From assembly GCA_029936935.1 (NCBI GenBank), contig JAPYRQ010000015.1, forward strand, positions 1 to 38,645: 38,645 nucleotides of DNA. The letters are read 5' to 3'. Source of the stretch: Dehalococcoidia bacterium. GTDB lineage: Bacteria; Chloroflexota; Dehalococcoidia; Lucifugimonadales; UBA1127. The position numbers and the translations under genes are program-made. Below the pieces are notes generated by a model. The model was not told the DNA's origin. It worked only from the letters and a program-made list of their open reading frames with translations, and did not search any database. This document shows, one piece after another, positions 32,221-38,645 of the stretch. Position 1 is the first letter of the stretch. Each line of letters starts with the position of its first letter.

Positions 32221-32595
32221 TTAGCCGAAGCCCATACGATGGATTTCCTCATCGCCCCAACCAAGGTGGTGGGCCAGCTCATGTATCACGGTGACCTGCA
32301 CCTCTTGTGCCAGCTCTTGCATGTTTGCGCAAATCGATTCTAAAGGTCGTTGGAACAGCGTCACTCTGTCTGGCAGCACCATAGAGTAGTTTTCTCTGTC
32401 GGTAAGCGGAACACCCTCATAGAGTCCCAGAATGCCGTAGCGGTCCGCCCCTTCCGTGTAGTCCATCTGCTCCGACGATGGCCACTCCTGGGTCATTACC
32501 TCCACATTGTCCAGGGCATCGTGAACCTCTTGGGGCAGCGCTTCCAAGGCGTCAGATACCAATTTAAGGAACGCATCTGGCGGCAGTCCATCCAA
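32221..32595 (-). CDS. Zincin-like metallopeptidase family protein (PF06262 type)
   Basis: 124 residues from TTG 32595, with GGGAG inside the end of nfo. HELAH (105-109) followed by HLGWGDEEI is the zinc-binding motif of this small family; the acidic residue after the Gly would be the third ligand. GILGLYEGVPLTDR is also typical. The role of the family is poorly known; protease activity is inferred from the motif. Directly follows nfo with a 2-base gap. Confidence 0.85.
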   Translation of the reverse strand: MDGLPPDAFLKLVSDALEALPQEVHDALDNVEVMTQEWPSSEQMDYTEGADRYGILGLYEGVPLTDRENYSMVLPDRVTLFQRPLESICANMQELAQEVQVTVIHELAHHLGWGDEEIHRMGFG

Positions 32596-32597
32596 TG

Positions 32598-33452
32598 CTA
32601 TTCGGCTCCCACGCGCGTGCGGATATCCTTTACTCGGTCAAGCTGCTCCCGATCGGGGCCTTTCTTGTCGGTGCCGGGTACTTCCAGCAGGAACGGCACA
32701 TCGCGAAATGCAGGGTGCGCCATGATGACCTCGAACCCGGCCAACCCGATATGCCCCTCACCAATGTTCTCGTGCCTATCCACGCCGGAACCGAACTCCA
32801 CCTTGGCATCGTTGGCGTGTACAGCCGCCAGGTTCGATAGACCGATCTCTTTGTCGAACTCCTCCATCGCCTTAACCAGTGTGTCTTGCTGGGACACATC
32901 GTAGCCGGCAGCGAAGGCGTGCTCCGTGTCCAGGCATACCTTCACCTGCGAGCTTGCCAGGCCCTTCATGACTCCGCCGATCTCCGCGAAACTGGCGCAG
33001 ATGTGGTTACCCATGCCAGCCGTGTTTTCTATTAGGAGTTGGGTGTCTGAGGGTGAGTTCTTCAGAACTTCAGCGAGGGCATTAGTGGTCTGCTTGAGGA
33101 TGGCGTCGTACCCAGCACCTTTATGGCTGCCGCAATGGAAGATGACCCCTTGTGCACCTATCTGCGATGCACACCCCATGTAGTTGATGAGGGCTGCAAT
33201 CGACTTCTCCACCAGTTCGGGGTTGGGACTGCCGAAGTTCATCAGGTAGATGCCATGGAGGAACGCCGGGCCGATGCCCATCTCCTCGCTCTTCTGCCGG
33301 AACGCGATGACCTGGTCTTCTGGCGGCGGCTTGAAGGCCCACCCCTGAGGCGGCGAGCAGAAGAGCTGCACGGTCTCTGCGCCTATCTCCGCGCCCCGGT
33401 CTATAGCGTTGCTCAGTCCTCCCGCCGATGAAACGTGTGCGCCAATTTTCAT
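32598..33452 (-). CDS. nfo: Endonuclease IV (AP endonuclease)
   Basis: 284 residues. The trinuclear zinc site is complete: H66, H106, E142, D175, H178, H212, D225, H227, E257, a steady 3-4 below E. coli numbering. VHANDAKVEFGSGVDRHENI is the family signature. It cuts DNA at abasic sites in base excision repair. It starts 3 bases after the EVE-domain gene ends and is followed at once by the zincin gene, so the three form a unit. Confidence 0.95.
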   Translation of the reverse strand: MKIGAHVSSAGGLSNAIDRGAEIGAETVQLFCSPPQGWAFKPPPEDQVIAFRQKSEEMGIGPAFLHGIYLMNFGSPNPELVEKSIAALINYMGCASQIGAQGVIFHCGSHKGAGYDAILKQTTNALAEVLKNSPSDTQLLIENTAGMGNHICASFAEIGGVMKGLASSQVKVCLDTEHAFAAGYDVSQQDTLVKAMEEFDKEIGLSNLAAVHANDAKVEFGSGVDRHENIGEGHIGLAGFEVIMAHPAFRDVPFLLEVPGTDKKGPDREQLDRVKDIRTRVGAE

Positions 33453-33455
33453 GTT

Positions 33456-33923
33456 CTACCCCAACCCTAGTTTGGTGACGATTTCCCATTCCTCTGGTGC
33501 CACTGGCTGGATGGACAATCGCGCACCACGCTGGGCTACCATCATCTTCTCAAGCCCCGGCAGAACCTTGATGGCCTCCAGAGTGACGGGCTCCTTGAAC
33601 TCCTGCTCAGCCTTGATGTCCACCATGTACCAGCGGGGTTCGTCTGGGCTGCTCTTGGGGTCAGGGTGCGCCGACTTGGGATCCCATGCGGTGGAGTCGG
33701 GGTAGCCGGAACGCACTACGATTGCTGTGCCAACTACTGCCATGGGTGCGGCGTTGCTGTGGTAGAACAGTACGCCATCGCCCTCTTTAATGTCATCGCG
33801 AAGGAAGTTCCGAGCTTGGTAGTTACGGACGCCGTCCCACTCGGCCACGCCGTCGTTCTGCAAGTCTGTGTATGAGTATGCGTTGGGTTCTGATTTGAAC
33901 AGCCAGTATCGACGTTCTGCCAT
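33456..33923 (-). CDS. EVE-domain protein
   Basis: 155 residues from ATG 33923 with GGAG nine bases upstream; a frame to 33956 exists but fits less well. The EVE/PUA-like fold is shown by YWLFKSEPNAYSYTDL, EWDGVRNYQARNFLRDD, GVLFYHSNA and RWYMVDI. EVE domains bind modified bases in DNA or RNA; housekeeping members of this type (YwlE/thymocyte nuclear protein 1-like) are widespread. Placement ahead of nfo fits a link to nucleic-acid damage, by inference. Confidence 0.9.
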   Translation of the reverse strand: MAERRYWLFKSEPNAYSYTDLQNDGVAEWDGVRNYQARNFLRDDIKEGDGVLFYHSNAAPMAVVGTAIVVRSGYPDSTAWDPKSAHPDPKSSPDEPRWYMVDIKAEQEFKEPVTLEAIKVLPGLEKMMVAQRGARLSIQPVAPEEWEIVTKLGLG

Positions 33924-33989
33924 GTGTGTTGCTCCAGTATGGATTTCTGGGGCCATTGTAGCGCAACCGGGCGTGATATCAATTTAGCC

Positions 33990-34066
33990 CGTCGTTCCCG
34001 TGAAAGAGGAAATCTAGATGGCCTCCCGCTGGACCCCGGCCTGCGCCGGGGTGACGGGGAACGATA
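33990..34066. repeat. REP-like palindromic repeat
   Basis: ACCCCGGC-CTGC-GCCGGGGT (34033-34052) sits within an outer near-inverted repeat (TCGTTCCCGT at 33991 and ACGGGGAACGA at 34053). This sequence style is a common dispersed repeat in many bacterial genomes. It lies between the divergent EVE and lipB genes. Confidence 0.65.
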
Positions 34067-34118
34067 GATACTCGGCAACGTCTCCCACAGATATTCCCTA
34101 GCCACTGTTCACCGCTGC

Positions 34119-34127
34119 TGCCATAAT
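34119..34127 (+). promoter_or_regulatory. Extended -10 promoter of lipB, leaderless start
   Basis: TGCCATAAT (TGn plus CATAAT, five of six) ends six bases before the ATG at 34134, so transcription would start at or next to the initiation codon. No ribosome site is seen. Confidence 0.45.
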
Positions 34128-34133
34128 ACTGAC

Positions 34134-34847
34134 ATGACACCCCTGAATCCGACAACCGTCTACGACTTGGGCACCATGGAGTACCAGCGCGCCTGGGATA
34201 TCCAGCGTGACCTGGTGCAGCAGCGCATTGAGGGCGCTATTGGCGACACGTTGTTGCTGCTTGAGCACCCCCACGTCTACACGCTGGGTCGACGCGGCAC
34301 GATGGACGATGTGCTCATGTCAGCAGAAGCTCTTGCGAAAGCAGGCGTGGCCGTCCATGAGGTGGACAGAGGTGGAGAGGTGACGTACCACGGGCCAGGC
34401 CAGCTTGTGGGATACCCAATTCTAAACCTGCGGGAAATTGGTGGGCCCGTACGTTACGTGCGAGAGTTGGAATCAGCCTTGATTGACGCCCTGGCTACGT
34501 ACGGCATTGATGCCCGCACCGTGGAGGGCTTGCCCGGTGTGTGGCTTGGCGATGGCCCAGAGCAACGGAAGATCGCAGCTATTGGCGTACGGGTAAGCCG
34601 TGGTGTTAGCAGTCACGGGTTTGCGTTGAACGTCAGCACAGACCTATCGTATTTTCAGCACATTCTGGCCTGTGGAATCCCTGGCTTGAACGTGAGCTCA
34701 ATGGAGCAGGAGTTGGGCCAGGATGTGAATGCCGGTGTGGTGCGCCAAGCTGTAGTGGCTGCCCTTGAGACTCGCTTGGGGTTGGCTACCCATTGGGCGG
34801 AGAAGATTGAGGCCCAGAACCTTCTGCGACAGGTATCGATGCCGTAG
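34134..34847 (+). CDS. lipB: Octanoyltransferase LipB
   Basis: 237 residues. Catalytic pair C180 (ILACGIPG) and K146 (RKIAAIG) correspond to Cys169 and Lys135 of E. coli; LLLEHPHVYTLGRRG and RGGEVTYHGPGQLVGYPI are the family signatures. It moves octanoyl groups from acyl carrier protein to lipoyl domains. lipA is not adjacent. The start appears leaderless. Confidence 0.95.
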   Translation: MTPLNPTTVYDLGTMEYQRAWDIQRDLVQQRIEGAIGDTLLLLEHPHVYTLGRRGTMDDVLMSAEALAKAGVAVHEVDRGGEVTYHGPGQLVGYPILNLREIGGPVRYVRELESALIDALATYGIDARTVEGLPGVWLGDGPEQRKIAAIGVRVSRGVSSHGFALNVSTDLSYFQHILACGIPGLNVSSMEQELGQDVNAGVVRQAVVAALETRLGLATHWAEKIEAQNLLRQVSMP

Positions 34848-34853
34848 CCAGGG

Positions 34854-35849
34854 TTATGCTGGATCCAGGATGATCACTTCAACCCCGGACAGCAAATCCT
34901 GCCACTGCCGGATGTCCAATCGAATGGCTTCAGAGCGTCGCCACAGACCCGGAGCCCAACCGTCCGCCTCATCCAACTTTGTCATAGCGGCTTCCAGCAA
35001 GTCTTCCGCCTCGGTTGCCATACCACGCCATCGCTCGATGTCTTCCCCAGAACCTTCCAGATCAACCTCGTTCCACTCATCGATGATTACGTACAAGGCT
35101 GAAGCCCCTTTGTACTCACGTGATTGTGCGTCCAATGCTAGTACCGTGGATTTCGACTGTCGATGGCTGGTGTTAAAGGTGGTGTGGAGGCCGGAAGGCA
35201 CGAGTTCCAGGAGGGCTTCACTCTTGGTGACAGCTACTTGAGCATTATCCTTGGCCGTATCGAACGCTTTGCTGGACTCGTCGAAGAACGTCGCTGCTTC
35301 GCCGAAGTTGGTGTTGATGACAGCAAGGAGTCCTTCTTGAATCAGCAGAAGGGCATCGCCGTGATTCGGGCCTAGGTCATCATTGATGAGCGCCTGGAGT
35401 TCTGATTGGATGGTAATTGCCATGTCCAGATCGTCCTGCGCGCCCTTGAGTGTCCGTACTTGATTCGTCAGTTCAGTCTGATCGCTCTGGGCCTGTGACA
35501 GGTTTGATTCCAGGCTGGTTAGGTTCGTCCTGGCTTCCAGGAGGTCAGCGGACGCGCTTTCGGAGGACGCTCGGGCTTCTGTCAGGAAATTCCGAGAGGA
35601 TTCCAACGATGTTTCCAGGCCGACGCGGGAGGCTTTTTCATCGCTGAGCTCAGTCACCACGGCGGCGAGCTGGGTATCGCGATCGGAGAGTCGACTCTGT
35701 AAGCTGGACAACTCTTCCTTTTGTATCTCTGTTTCTGCTTCCAGCGATGACACGTCCGGCTGGTAGACGGCAAACCCCACGAGGTACCCACTAATAAACA
35801 AAACGATGGCACCTGCGCTTATGGAACCCCAGAGCCAGCCTTTAGACAT
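34854..35849 (-). CDS. Membrane-anchored coiled-coil protein, function unknown
   Basis: 331 residues from ATG 35849 with GGAGGGTG upstream. One N-terminal membrane helix (about 6-27), a long coiled coil from about 35 to 140 (LEAETEIQKEELSSLQSRLS and following heptads), then a more globular helical domain to the end. No enzyme motif. Topology suggests an outside-facing or periplasm-like domain with structural or regulatory role; no family recognised. Confidence 0.75.
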   Translation of the reverse strand: MSKGWLWGSISAGAIVLFISGYLVGFAVYQPDVSSLEAETEIQKEELSSLQSRLSDRDTQLAAVVTELSDEKASRVGLETSLESSRNFLTEARASSESASADLLEARTNLTSLESNLSQAQSDQTELTNQVRTLKGAQDDLDMAITIQSELQALINDDLGPNHGDALLLIQEGLLAVINTNFGEAATFFDESSKAFDTAKDNAQVAVTKSEALLELVPSGLHTTFNTSHRQSKSTVLALDAQSREYKGASALYVIIDEWNEVDLEGSGEDIERWRGMATEAEDLLEAAMTKLDEADGWAPGLWRRSEAIRLDIRQWQDLLSGVEVIILDPA

Positions 35850-36019
35850 GAACACCCTCCGCTGAAACCCGGGCCATTGTATCACTATCCATACAACGCC
35901 CTCCACAACCATTACGTTACTCTTCAAGCAACGGACGTATTTGATGCAATCTTTGGCTGGCGTGAGGCGCCCTGGCGTACAATAGTGCCAGCTACCTATT
36001 CTGCACACCTTGAGGGGTC

Positions 36020-37054
36020 ATGGCATCACTGGTGACATTGGATCAGGTGAAGGTTCACTTCGCCGTACGCAAGATGCTCTTCAGCACCCAGACTGTCCGA
36101 GCAGTGGATGGCGTTTCGCTATCGCTGGATGCCGGAGAGACCGTGTCCGTTGTAGGTGAGTCCGGTAGTGGCAAGACTACGTTGGGCCGGGCATCACTTC
36201 GACTCGCGCCTATTACGGAGGGAAGCCTGTCATTTGACGGGCAGGACATCACCAGCGTGCGAGAGGGTAAGCTGCAATGGTTCCGAAGGCGCGCTCAAGC
36301 CGTGTTCCAAGACCCGTATTCCAGCATTGACCCGTTTATGGACATCCAACAGATACTGGAAGAACCACTACAGATACACAACATCGGAGATCGGACGGAC
36401 AGAGTTCATCAAGCCCTGGAGGACGTGCGACTTTCCCCTGCCGGCGAGATAGCTGAGAAGTACCCACATATGCTCTCCGGCGGACAGCGCCAGCGCGTGG
36501 GCATTGCGCGGGCGTTGATCCTGCAACCCGAGTACATCCTTGCCGATGAGCCCGTTTCCATGATCGATGCGTCCAGCCGCACAGAGATCCTCTACCTGAT
36601 GCGAGATCTGCAGGACCGCATGGGCATCGCGTTCCTCTACATCACCCATGACATTGCCACCGCGCGATACTTCTCTGACCGCATCGCCGTCATGTACCTG
36701 GGCCGGGTAGTGGAGCAGGGGATCCCCGGCGAGGTGCTGGATGAGCCTCTGCACCCGTACACCAAAGCCCTCATCGCAGCGGTGCCTGAGGCCGACCCGA
36801 ACAACAGACTGCATGATAGGCCCTCCGTTCCCGGTGAAACACCAAGTCCGACAAACGTCCCTACAGGCTGCAATTTCCACTCACGATGCCCCCAGTTCAT
36901 GGCAGGCCAGTGCGACGTCGTCGATCCGATGCTGGTGCAGGTGCGGCCAGGCCGGTGGGTTGCGTGCCATCTTTATGTGGAGACTAAAGACGGGTACGTG
37001 GGGACTAGAGACGCGTATGTGGAGACTGAAGCCGACACGGAAGATAGCAAATAA
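36020..37054 (+). CDS. Peptide ABC transporter ATPase, OppF type, second system
   Basis: 344 residues with GAGGGG before the ATG. Walker A VGESGSGKTTL, signature MLSGGQRQRVGIARAL, Walker B YILADEPVSMIDAS (the usual SALD is SMID) and switch YITHD. The oligopeptide C-terminal extension has PYTKALIAAVPEADPN and CNFHSRCPQFMAGQC. The tail carries three 7-residue repeats (YVETKDG, YVGTRDA, YVETEAD). It has no permease partner on its strand and is followed by apt after 21 bases. Confidence 0.88.
   Translation: MASLVTLDQVKVHFAVRKMLFSTQTVRAVDGVSLSLDAGETVSVVGESGSGKTTLGRASLRLAPITEGSLSFDGQDITSVREGKLQWFRRRAQAVFQDPYSSIDPFMDIQQILEEPLQIHNIGDRTDRVHQALEDVRLSPAGEIAEKYPHMLSGGQRQRVGIARALILQPEYILADEPVSMIDASSRTEILYLMRDLQDRMGIAFLYITHDIATARYFSDRIAVMYLGRVVEQGIPGEVLDEPLHPYTKALIAAVPEADPNNRLHDRPSVPGETPSPTNVPTGCNFHSRCPQFMAGQCDVVDPMLVQVRPGRWVACHLYVETKDGYVGTRDAYVETEADTEDSK
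36974..37036 (+). repeat. Three tandem 21-base repeats in the ATPase tail
   Basis: Units start at 36974, 36995 and 37016, each beginning TAYGTGGRGACT and encoding YVxTxxx. In frame, so they lengthen the C-terminus by 7-residue steps. Recent slippage growth is likely. Confidence 0.7.
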
Positions 37055-37075
37055 ACGAAGTTCACAGGAGAACAC

Positions 37076-37588
37076 ATGGACCTCTACACCCTGATCCGAG
37101 ACATCCCAGACTTCCCCCAGAAGGGCATCGTTTACAAAGACATCACACCGCTACTCAAGGACGCTGCCGGGTTCGCGGAGGCCGTGGACGCTATGGCCGC
37201 GCCCTTCGCCAATGAACGCATAGACGCCGTGGTTGCGGTGGAGGCTCGTGGCTACATCCTTGGGGCGCCACTGGCCTTGAAGCTCAACGCAGGGTTTGTG
37301 CCCGTTCGGAAGCTGGGTAAGCTGCCCTTCGATACCCACAAAGTTGAGTACCTGCTGGAGTACGGCTCTGACACCATCGAGATACACCAGGACGGCCTGG
37401 AGTCCGGACACCGCGTCCTTATCGTCGACGACATCCTGGCTACCGGCGGGACGCTTGAAGCGACGGTCAATCTGGTTCAAGGCACGGGTGCGGAGATAGC
37501 GGGAATGGCGCTGCTGGCGGAGATCGGCGGTTTGGGCGGTCGAGACAGGCTGAAGGGCCGCCGCCTGGAAGTCGTCCTCACTTTGTAG
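37076..37588 (+). CDS. apt: Adenine phosphoribosyltransferase
   Basis: 170 residues, normal for Apt. The PRPP-binding motif VLIVDDILATGGT lies at 114-126; IRDIPDFPQKGIVYKDITPLL at the start and VEARGYILGAPLA are typical. It salvages adenine to AMP. CAGGAG precedes the start. Confidence 0.95.
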   Translation: MDLYTLIRDIPDFPQKGIVYKDITPLLKDAAGFAEAVDAMAAPFANERIDAVVAVEARGYILGAPLALKLNAGFVPVRKLGKLPFDTHKVEYLLEYGSDTIEIHQDGLESGHRVLIVDDILATGGTLEATVNLVQGTGAEIAGMALLAEIGGLGGRDRLKGRRLEVVLTL

Positions 37589-37615
37589 CAGGGGCTCGTG
37601 TGTCGCTGTGTTAAA

Positions 37616-37634
37616 CCGGGGGCACGTCCCCCGG
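37616..37634. terminator. Hairpin in the convergent gap after apt
   Basis: CCGGGGG (37616-37622) pairs with CCCCCGG (37628-37634) around CACGT. There is no T-run, so it may be a REP-like repeat or a factor-dependent terminator between apt and the convergent ATPase gene. Confidence 0.4.
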
Positions 37635-37654
37635 AACCCCCTTGGCTCCTTTGC

Positions 37655-38611
37655 CTAGCTCTGGCGGAGCCAGCAGCGGGCGATGTGGCCTTCTTCGACC
37701 TCGAAGGGGGGAGGGTCGTCCGTGAAGCAGACATCGGTGGCGTAGGTGCATCTTGGGCTAAACCGGCACCCGGGGGGCCGCTCGACAAGGTCAGGTGGCG
37801 CACCGGGTATGAACTCTGGCTTCACCTCGGCATGGAGCTTGGGCATGCTCGCCAGGAGCTTCTCTGTGTAGGGGTGGGACGGTCTGAGCAGCACACCCTC
37901 GATGTCACCGTACTCGACGACTCGACCGCCGTAGACGACTGCCACGTGGTCACACACATCGCTGGCCAGGGCGATATCGTGGGTGATGAAGATGAGGGAT
38001 AGACCCAGCTCTCGCTTAAGCCTTTTGAGCAGGTTCATGATTTGGGCTTGAACCGAGACATCGAGGGCCGAAGTAGGCTCGTCGAGGATGGCGAGTTTTG
38101 GTTCCTGCACCAGTGCCATCGCAATGACGACTCTCTGTTTCATGCCGCCGCTGAGTTCATGGGGGTAGCGACCGAAGACGTCTTCTGTGAGGCCCACCAG
38201 TTCTATCATTTCCCGCACTTTGGCATAGGCCGCCGGCTTCTTGATGCCGCCCTCTGCCAGCAACGCTTCCCCTATCTGGTGACCGACGCGCATGACGGGG
38301 TTGAGGGAGTTCATGGCACCTTGGAAGCCCATGGAGATAACGGTGCCGCGGTAGGTGCGCCTGAACTGATCTTCTGGGAGTCCCAGGACTTCTGTGCCGT
38401 CCAGGGTCATGCTGCCTTCTAGCTGTTCCGCATTACGAGGGAGGAGCCGCATGAGGGCGAGGGCGAGGCTGCTTTTGCCGCTGCCGGATTCTCCGACGAT
38501 GCCCAAGGCTTGCCCGATCTCTAACTGGAACGATGTGCCATCGACGGCTTTAACGAGGCCGCGGTCGGTGCGGTATGCGAGCTTGAGGTCTGTCACTTCC
38601 AGGAAGGCCAC
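37655..38611 (-). CDS. Peptide ABC transporter ATPase, OppD type, second system
   Basis: 318 residues. Walker A VGESGSGKSSL, signature [16 protein letters not shown], Walker B LAILDEPTSALDVS, switch FITHD; the C-terminal CRFSPRCTYATDVC extension is present. Its upstream region leaves the window, where permease genes would be expected. Its natural partner may be the OppF-type gene at 36020, which lies on the opposite strand with apt between them. Confidence 0.9.
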   Translation of the reverse strand: MAFLEVTDLKLAYRTDRGLVKAVDGTSFQLEIGQALGIVGESGSGKSSLALALMRLLPRNAEQLEGSMTLDGTEVLGLPEDQFRRTYRGTVISMGFQGAMNSLNPVMRVGHQIGEALLAEGGIKKPAAYAKVREMIELVGLTEDVFGRYPHELSGGMKQRVVIAMALVQEPKLAILDEPTSALDVSVQAQIMNLLKRLKRELGLSLIFITHDIALASDVCDHVAVVYGGRVVEYGDIEGVLLRPSHPYTEKLLASMPKLHAEVKPEFIPGAPPDLVERPPGCRFSPRCTYATDVCFTDDPPPFEVEEGHIARCWLRQS

Positions 38612-38645
38612 GTTTGCTCCTTACTTGTACCTAAGTCACCTTACC

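Noticed and set aside
1-38645. tRNA genes, CRISPR arrays, insertion sequences
   Set aside because: Gaps are short and I found no cloverleaf, no regular repeat-spacer pattern and no transposase or integrase motif.

Overview
The window looks like a stretch of chromosome from an uncultured, moderately GC-rich bacterium. My best guess is a Chloroflexota lineage of the SAR202/Dehalococcoidia kind, judged from gene content and gene style: peptide-type ABC transporters in several places, a Leu/Val-type amino acid dehydrogenase, tandem 7Fe-type ferredoxins, a HemQ-type chlorite dismutase homologue, an XdhC/MocA pair, frequent TTG and GTG starts, and many small palindromic intergenic elements. The lineage is an inference; there is no rRNA in the window. 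I see no tRNA, CRISPR array, integrase or transposase.

Layout. 1-2160: the 5' half of a sulfite/nitrite reductase (minus), then a HemQ-like gene and a small membrane protein (plus). 1651-4847: a molybdate operon modA-modB-modC followed by a GNAT acetyltransferase (minus). 5058-7751: aconitase (plus), then two duplicated ferredoxins and an Lrp/AsnC regulator (minus). 9247-12718: an accessory stretch of seven small, mostly unrecognised minus-strand genes, some separated by a repeated hairpin; one is AT-richer and carries a HEPN-like RNxxxH motif. 12832-14844: a large VWA-domain protein. 15086-18116: gatB, secG and a damaged gspE/pilB-type ATPase (plus). 18113-22693: xdhC-mocA and ispD-ispF-cysS, ending in what looks like a cut-off FAD-oxidase gene (minus). 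22848-26802: oppB-oppC-oppD-oppF (minus), with no binding-protein gene. 27151-28856: a small membrane protein, rnc, and a DsbA-family gene with an in-frame TGA at its redox position. 29047-32059: an ABC-2 exporter pair and a leucine-type dehydrogenase (plus). 32221-33923: zincin, endonuclease IV and EVE-domain genes (minus). 34134-38611: lipB, a coiled-coil membrane protein, a second oppF-like ATPase, apt, and a second oppD-like ATPase.

How the genes fit together. Molybdate import (ModABC) and XdhC/MocA, which belong to molybdenum-hydroxylase maturation, point to molybdoenzymes elsewhere in the genome. Peptide uptake, the leucine-type dehydrogenase, aconitase and the Lrp-type regulator fit amino-acid-based heterotrophy.

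The points most worth checking are: (1) the DsbA-family gene at 28218-28856, where TGA stands where the catalytic cysteine should be and is followed by a hairpin that fits a bacterial SECIS, making it a candidate selenoprotein; (2) ispF, whose zinc-ligand numbering and Shine-Dalgarno both place its first codon on ATC, with a similar SD-plus-ATA arrangement in the HEPN-like gene; (3) the apparent deletion that joins a zinc ribbon out of frame to the ATPase core of gspE, facing a truncated oxidase gene; and (4) the repeated hairpins, terminator-like on the antisense strand, between the small accessory genes.
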